64,000 nucleotides of DNA from an uncultured Verrucomicrobiae bacterium. Its GTDB lineage: Bacteria > Verrucomicrobiota > Verrucomicrobiia > Limisphaerales > J093. The stretch lies in NCBI GenBank assembly GCA_937946835.1, contig CALFAV010000030.1:1-64000 (forward strand), read 5' to 3'. Below, piece after piece: positions 60,267 through 64,000 of this stretch (position 1 is its first letter; every line of letters starts with the position of its first letter). Under the pieces are notes generated by a model that made no database searches, was not told where the DNA came from, and saw nothing but the letters and a program-made list of their open reading frames with translations. The translations under genes were made by a program, and so were the position numbers.

Positions 60267-61439
60267 CTAGCGGAAGCAGATGCGGCGAACGCATTCCTCG
60301 AAGTCGCGGGCGCCGCGGACGATCTTGATCTCCACCCGCATGAACAGGATGGGCAGGTCGCGCCGGTCCAGCTTGGGGAAGCGCACGGCGTCCTTTTGCG
60401 TGGTGATGATCCAGGCGGCCTGGCGTTTCTTGGCGCGGTTGATGACGTTGAGCACTTCCTGCTGGGTGAAGCGGTGGTGATCGGCAAAGCGCTTGGTGGC
60501 CACCAGTTCGGCGCCGAGGGCGACCAGGCTCTGCTCAAAACTGTCCGGCATGGCAATGCCACTGAGCGAGGCGACCTTTTGGCCGCGGATGATCGCCAGT
60601 TCATGTCGTTCGCCGGTGAAGACGTCTTCGAAGTAAAGGGGTTGGTGTACGCACTCGATGATGCCGGCCCGGGGGTTGTAGCGGCGGATGAGCCGGCGCA
60701 GGGCCTCGTGGTCGCCGTTGGCCTTGGTCAGGAAGATGTCGGTGGCGCGGGCCAGGTGGGTGGGGGGCTCGCGCAGCGTGCCGCGCGGCAACAGGTGCTG
60801 GTTGCCGAAGGGTTGCTGGCAGTCAATGAGCACCACATCCCGCCGGCGGCCGGCCAGTTTCCAGTACTGGAAGCCGTCGTCCAGCAGCAGGGTGTCACAG
60901 CCAAACTTCTCGATGGCGTAAAGCCCGGCCTTGACCCGGTCCTTGTCCACGAGCACGACCACATCCCGAAGGTTCGAGGCGAGCATGTAGGGTTCGTCGC
61001 CGGCGGTCTCGGAGTCCAGCAGCAGGTTCTTGCCGTCGGAGACCACCCGGGGGGGCGTGCTGTCCTCGCGCAGCAGCAGCTTGTCCAGGAGCCGGCGGTG
61101 CAGCGGCGGGGGCTTCGAGCGGTAGCCCCGGGACAGGATGGCCACGTTGCGGCCCTGGTCCTTGAGTTCGCGGGCAAATTTTTCCACCACGGGGGTCTTG
61201 CCCGTGCCGCCCACGGTCAGGTTGCCGATGGCGATCACCTGCACCCCCAGGGTGCGGTCGCGGAGCAGCCGGAACTCGTAAAGTTTGCGCCGCGCCTTGA
61301 CCGCCAGCGCGAAGGCCCTCGACAGTGCAAAGAGCACCCCGCGCAGGGCGGCGGCGCGCTTGCCCCGGCGTTGCTCGAAAATGACCTCCAGGACGAAGGT
61401 CTCGAGCGATTCCATCCAGGCCCGCAGTCGGTCGCGCAT
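60267..61439 (-). CDS. lpxK: Tetraacyldisaccharide 4'-kinase
   Basis: This 390-residue inner-membrane kinase phosphorylates the 4' position of the lipid A precursor. It has the P-loop 'IGNLTVGGTGKTPVVEKFA', 'ILSRGYRSK', 'DEPYMLA', 'LLLDDGFQYWKL' and 'DCQQPFGNQHLLPRGTLREP' in the order expected of LpxK. It is slightly longer than usual at the N-terminus (about 50 residues before the P-loop, one hydrophobic segment). It is the first gene of the lipid A/core operon. Confidence 0.95.
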   Translation of the reverse strand: MRDRLRAWMESLETFVLEVIFEQRRGKRAAALRGVLFALSRAFALAVKARRKLYEFRLLRDRTLGVQVIAIGNLTVGGTGKTPVVEKFARELKDQGRNVAILSRGYRSKPPPLHRRLLDKLLLREDSTPPRVVSDGKNLLLDSETAGDEPYMLASNLRDVVVLVDKDRVKAGLYAIEKFGCDTLLLDDGFQYWKLAGRRRDVVLIDCQQPFGNQHLLPRGTLREPPTHLARATDIFLTKANGDHEALRRLIRRYNPRAGIIECVHQPLYFEDVFTGERHELAIIRGQKVASLSGIAMPDSFEQSLVALGAELVATKRFADHHRFTQQEVLNVINRAKKRQAAWIITTQKDAVRFPKLDRRDLPILFMRVEIKIVRGARDFEECVRRICFR

Positions 61440-61449
61440 GGGGGCTCTG

Positions 61450-61478
61450 ATACTGCGGCAGGGAGGGATTCACGGCAA
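61450..61478 (-). promoter_or_regulatory. Promoter of the lpxK operon
   Basis: On the minus strand TTGCCG (61478-61473), 17 bases, CAGTAT (61455-61450), then 10 bases to the ATG. The predicted leader is only a few bases. The rest of 61479-61717 holds no gene that I can support. Confidence 0.35.
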
Positions 61479-61717
61479 GCAGGGGCAAGACGGTTAAAAA
61501 AACGCCGCCGCCCAACCGGGCGGCGGTCTGTCCGGGCCGGAGTGGTGGCGGAAAACGTTTGGGAGCGTTCACCCGGCCGCCCGAATTCCGGCGCTCCGGC
61601 ATTGTGCCGATGTCCGGCTCAGCCTGGGGCCGCATTGTGTGCCCATGAACGCGGAGCACACTCGGGGAATCGAAAGATGCCGGACCCGCCCGTAAACTCC
61701 GGTCGGAACGCGGGGAC

Positions 61718-62392
61718 ATGCCTCAAACGTTTCAACTGGCTATTGTGGGTGGCAGTGCCGCGGGCAAGGGTACCCTGGCCACGGCGTTGGCCCGGGCGCT
61801 GCCCGCGGGCGTCGCGCGCGTGGAGTTGGACGCGTTTTACCGGGATTGGACCGGCCTGTCGCCCGCGCGGCGGGCCCGCCAGAACTTCGATCACCCCGCG
61901 GCGGTGGATTGGGCGTGGGTGCGCACCGTGTTTGATCGGCTCCACGCTGGCCGGCCCGCCGCCGTGCCCGTTTATGACTTCGCCCGACACCAGCGCCGGT
62001 GGGAGGTCCGCACGATCCGGCCCGCGCCCGTGGTGATCTGGGACGGTTTGTGGCTGTTGGACTGGTCCTGGATGCGCCGCCGGTTTGCCCTGGGCATTTA
62101 CGTGGAATGCGACCCGACCACGTGTTTGGAGCGCCGGCTGGTGCGGGATGTACGCGAGCGCGGCCGCACTCCCGCCTCGGTGTGGCATCAGTATCAAACC
62201 CAGGTCCTGCCCCTGCAACGGCGGTTTGTGGAGCCGCAACGTCTTTGGGCGGATGTCGTGGTGCGCTCCCCCTGGTTGGCCGCGGAGGTGCGCGCCCTGG
62301 CCGGCCGCATCCGGGCTCTGGTTTTCTCCGACAACCGGACCGGACCTGGCGTGCGTGCTTGGGCCGGGCGGAGCCGCCCTCAGGCTTCGTAG
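61718..62392 (+). CDS. P-loop kinase of the uridine kinase type
   Basis: This 224-residue NTP-dependent kinase has Walker A GGSAAGKGT (11-19). 'VELDAFYRDWTGLSPARRAR' follows, with 'NFDHPAAVDW' as in uridine kinase and phosphoribulokinase relatives. 'VYDFARHQR' and 'VVIWDGLWLL' precede 'VECDPTTCLERRLVRDVRE'. The pattern matches uridine/cytidine kinases, but substrate residues cannot be assigned, so I call the fold only. Its last 13 bases overlap the end of the convergent aldo/keto reductase gene. Confidence 0.82.
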   Translation: MPQTFQLAIVGGSAAGKGTLATALARALPAGVARVELDAFYRDWTGLSPARRARQNFDHPAAVDWAWVRTVFDRLHAGRPAAVPVYDFARHQRRWEVRTIRPAPVVIWDGLWLLDWSWMRRRFALGIYVECDPTTCLERRLVRDVRERGRTPASVWHQYQTQVLPLQRRFVEPQRLWADVVVRSPWLAAEVRALAGRIRALVFSDNRTGPGVRAWAGRSRPQAS

Positions 62393-63384
62393 GGGGGTGG
62401 AAAACCGGCCGGGCGGTTGTCGAAATCCTTGGTGATTTTGTACGGCTCGTTGGCGCCGTCCTTGACGAAGGGCTTCATGCGCTCGCGCAGGGCTTCCATT
62501 TCCGCGTCGGTGAGCTTGCGGAAGGTGCGGGCGGCCTCGAGGGCGGTGTTCAACCGCTCCATCGTTTCGCAGCCGGTGAGGGTCACCGACACCGGCAGGC
62601 TCATGGCGTAGTGGAGGCACTCGGTGCTGGTGATGACGCCGGTCAGGGGGGCGTTGCGGAAGGCCATGGGTTTCATGCCGATGATGCCCAGGTTGCGTTT
62701 GACCGCCTCCGGCAGCACCCGGCGCTCGAAGCTGCCGAAATGCGGGTCCAGCACGTTCAGCGGCATCTGGAGTGCGTCCCACGCGTACGGCTTGGTCAGC
62801 ATTTTCAGGTGGTAGTCCGGGCTTTTGTGGCCGGTGAAGCCGATGAAGCGGGCCTTGCCCTGCTGTTTGGCCAGCTCGGCCGCCTCGATGGCCCCGTGCG
62901 GGGCGAAGATCCAGTCCGGGTCCTCCTGCCGCTCGATTGAGTGGAACTGCCACAGGTCCACGTAATCGGTCTGCAGGCGCCGGAGGCTGGTCTCGAGTTC
63001 GCGCAGGGCGTTTTTCTTGTCGCGGAAGTTGAACTTGGTCATCAGGAACACCTGGTCGCGTCGGCCCTTGATGGCCTCGCCCATGCGGATTTCGCTCTGG
63101 CCCTCGTTGTAGTCGTTCGAGTTGTCCAGGAAGTTGATGCCGGCGTCCATCGCCGTCCGAATCAGCCGATGGCTCTCGGCCGGGTCTTTTTGAATGCCGA
63201 TGTGCCAGCCGCCCAGGCCGAGAATGGACACGGAAACGCCGGTCTTCCCGAACGGCCGACGGGGAATTTCCCCCGCGGCCGCGGCCCGAAGGCGCGGGCT
63301 GGTGAGGATGGATGCCGTTGAGGCCGCCGCCAGTGTGCCGGCCAGCCCGGAGGTGAGAAATTGTCGTCGCGTGGGTAGGTTCAT
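62380..63384 (-). CDS. Tat-exported aldo/keto reductase
   Basis: This 334-residue protein has a twin-arginine signal at 6-10 ('TRRQFLTSGLAGTLAAASTA'), so it is folded in the cytoplasm and exported. The NAD(P)H barrel carries the catalytic tetrad Asp87 and Tyr92 ('LDNSNDYNEGQ'), Lys117 ('LMTKFNF') and His148 ('QFHSIER'). The C-terminus 'FVKDGANEPYKITKDFDNR' is typical of exported reductases of Verrucomicrobia and Planctomycetes. The substrate is unknown. It has a leaderless-type promoter. Confidence 0.9.
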   Translation of the reverse strand: MNLPTRRQFLTSGLAGTLAAASTASILTSPRLRAAAAGEIPRRPFGKTGVSVSILGLGGWHIGIQKDPAESHRLIRTAMDAGINFLDNSNDYNEGQSEIRMGEAIKGRRDQVFLMTKFNFRDKKNALRELETSLRRLQTDYVDLWQFHSIERQEDPDWIFAPHGAIEAAELAKQQGKARFIGFTGHKSPDYHLKMLTKPYAWDALQMPLNVLDPHFGSFERRVLPEAVKRNLGIIGMKPMAFRNAPLTGVITSTECLHYAMSLPVSVTLTGCETMERLNTALEAARTFRKLTDAEMEALRERMKPFVKDGANEPYKITKDFDNRPAGFPPPYEA

Positions 63385-63392
63385 GGCCGGAA

Positions 63393-63420
63393 ATTAACCA
63401 CATCGGAGGGTCCCGCACAA
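63393..63420 (-). promoter_or_regulatory. Leaderless promoter of the aldo/keto reductase gene
   Basis: On the minus strand TTGTGC (63420-63415), 16 bases, GTTAAT (63398-63393), then 8 bases to the ATG at 63384. The -10 matches the last four consensus positions. The remaining gap to 63608 shows no gene. Confidence 0.45.
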
Positions 63421-63608
63421 GCAAGCCCCCGGGGGGCCACCCGCCGTGGTCAGCCCAACAAATTTGATTGTCTGATTCGGCCATTTTTCCACAATCCCTC
63501 CGCAAGCATGACAGAACCCGGACTGAATAAGTTTGCCGACCCGGACCCCGGCAGGGCGTCGAAGGGCGCCCCGGATTTCCGATGTCGCTGATTTACCCTC
63601 GCCCGTCC

Positions 63609-64000
63609 ATGACCACCGCCGCCAGTCTGTCCGAGGCTTTTCTGGATTCGGCGCAACGCCACGCCGCCAAGACCGCCATTTTCTGGGGGGACGACCGGTA
63701 CAGCTACCACCAACTCGCCGCGCAGTCCCGGCAGATCGCCCGGCGGTTGAGCCACGAGTTGGGCGTGCAGCCCGGCGAGCGCGTGGCCGTCTGGCTCAAC
63801 AACTGCCCGGAATTTGTGACCGCCCTGTTCGGCGCGCTCCAGGCCGGCGCGGTGGTGGTGCCGGTGAACTGCTTTCTCAAGGCCGACGAGGTGGCCTACA
63901 TCCTCGACGACAGCGGCACGCGCGTCCTGATCACCGAGGGGGCCATGCGGGAAGCGGTCGAGCGCCTCACCGCTGCGCGGCCGCACCTGCGGGTGCTTGC
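63609..64000 (+). CDS. AMP-dependent acyl-CoA synthetase/ligase, N-terminal part
   Basis: The gene runs off the right edge; 130 codons are visible from the ATG at 63609. 'LSEAFLDSAQRHAAKTAIFW', 'YSYHQLAAQSRQIARRL', 'GVQPGERVAVWLNNCPEFVT' and 'FGALQAGAVVVPVNCFLKAD' are the standard opening of the acyl-adenylate-forming family. 'EVAYILDDSGTRVLIT' follows. It is probably a long-chain fatty acid-CoA ligase, but the substrate-defining parts lie outside the window. Confidence 0.9.
   Translation, partial: MTTAASLSEAFLDSAQRHAAKTAIFWGDDRYSYHQLAAQSRQIARRLSHELGVQPGERVAVWLNNCPEFVTALFGALQAGAVVVPVNCFLKADEVAYILDDSGTRVLITEGAMREAVERLTAARPHLRVL

Overview
The window is GC-rich bacterial chromosome that most resembles Verrucomicrobiota, probably a Limisphaera/Pedosphaera-type lineage. 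The reasons are a Gram-negative lipid A set (lpxK, an LpxL-like acyltransferase, waaF), a PEP-CTERM protein, a prepilin-type '[18 protein letters not shown]' N-terminus, a Cys-type sulfatase, secreted proteins ending in a 'W..F(Y/F)R' module, and GTP-type PEP carboxykinase. The assignment is inferred from gene content only. No tRNA, rRNA, CRISPR array, integrase, transposase or prophage was found.

Layout. 1-10500: recG, then (on the minus strand) an operon of an ABC-2-type permease, a polytopic SPFH protein, HflC, HflK and a P1B metal ATPase. 10094-14935: a second minus operon, korA-korB-histidine kinase-response regulator. 15224-25368: a three-gene plus operon of an ECF-like sigma factor, a membrane VWA protein with an anti-sigma-like N-terminus, and a 2341-residue membrane protein built from a long internal duplication. 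25599-31919: core-MetE-like protein, sulfatase, PEP-CTERM protease, pdxH, small lipoprotein-like protein and a TPR membrane protein. 30696-33817: TPR/PilT operon. 34608-44462: CHASE hybrid kinase, beta-propeller protein, FIST protein, trmB, a pseudopilin and a secreted repeat protein. 44552-50681: GH99-like DUF5010 protein, pckG, Ig-domain protein. 50788-56359: HTH protein, HPr, gatC-gatA, sugar kinase, thiE, DCC protein, trpG/pabA. 56390-64000: HD hydrolase, sugar isomerase-like protein, lpxK operon, P-loop kinase, aldo/keto reductase and the start of an acyl-CoA synthetase.

Three things stand out. First, the sigma / VWA-anti-sigma / giant duplicated protein operon looks like an undescribed envelope-sensing module. 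Second, many genes have TTGnnn, 16-18 bases, a TA-rich hexamer and then the start codon only 5-10 bases later, implying leaderless mRNAs; this geometry also resolves several start codons. Third, a GC-rich composite palindromic repeat recurs in intergenic stretches (about 114-190, 2475-2690, 33980-34300) and its core appears in the 3' end of recG. The SPFH trio linked to a permease and a metal ATPase is a further unusual operon.
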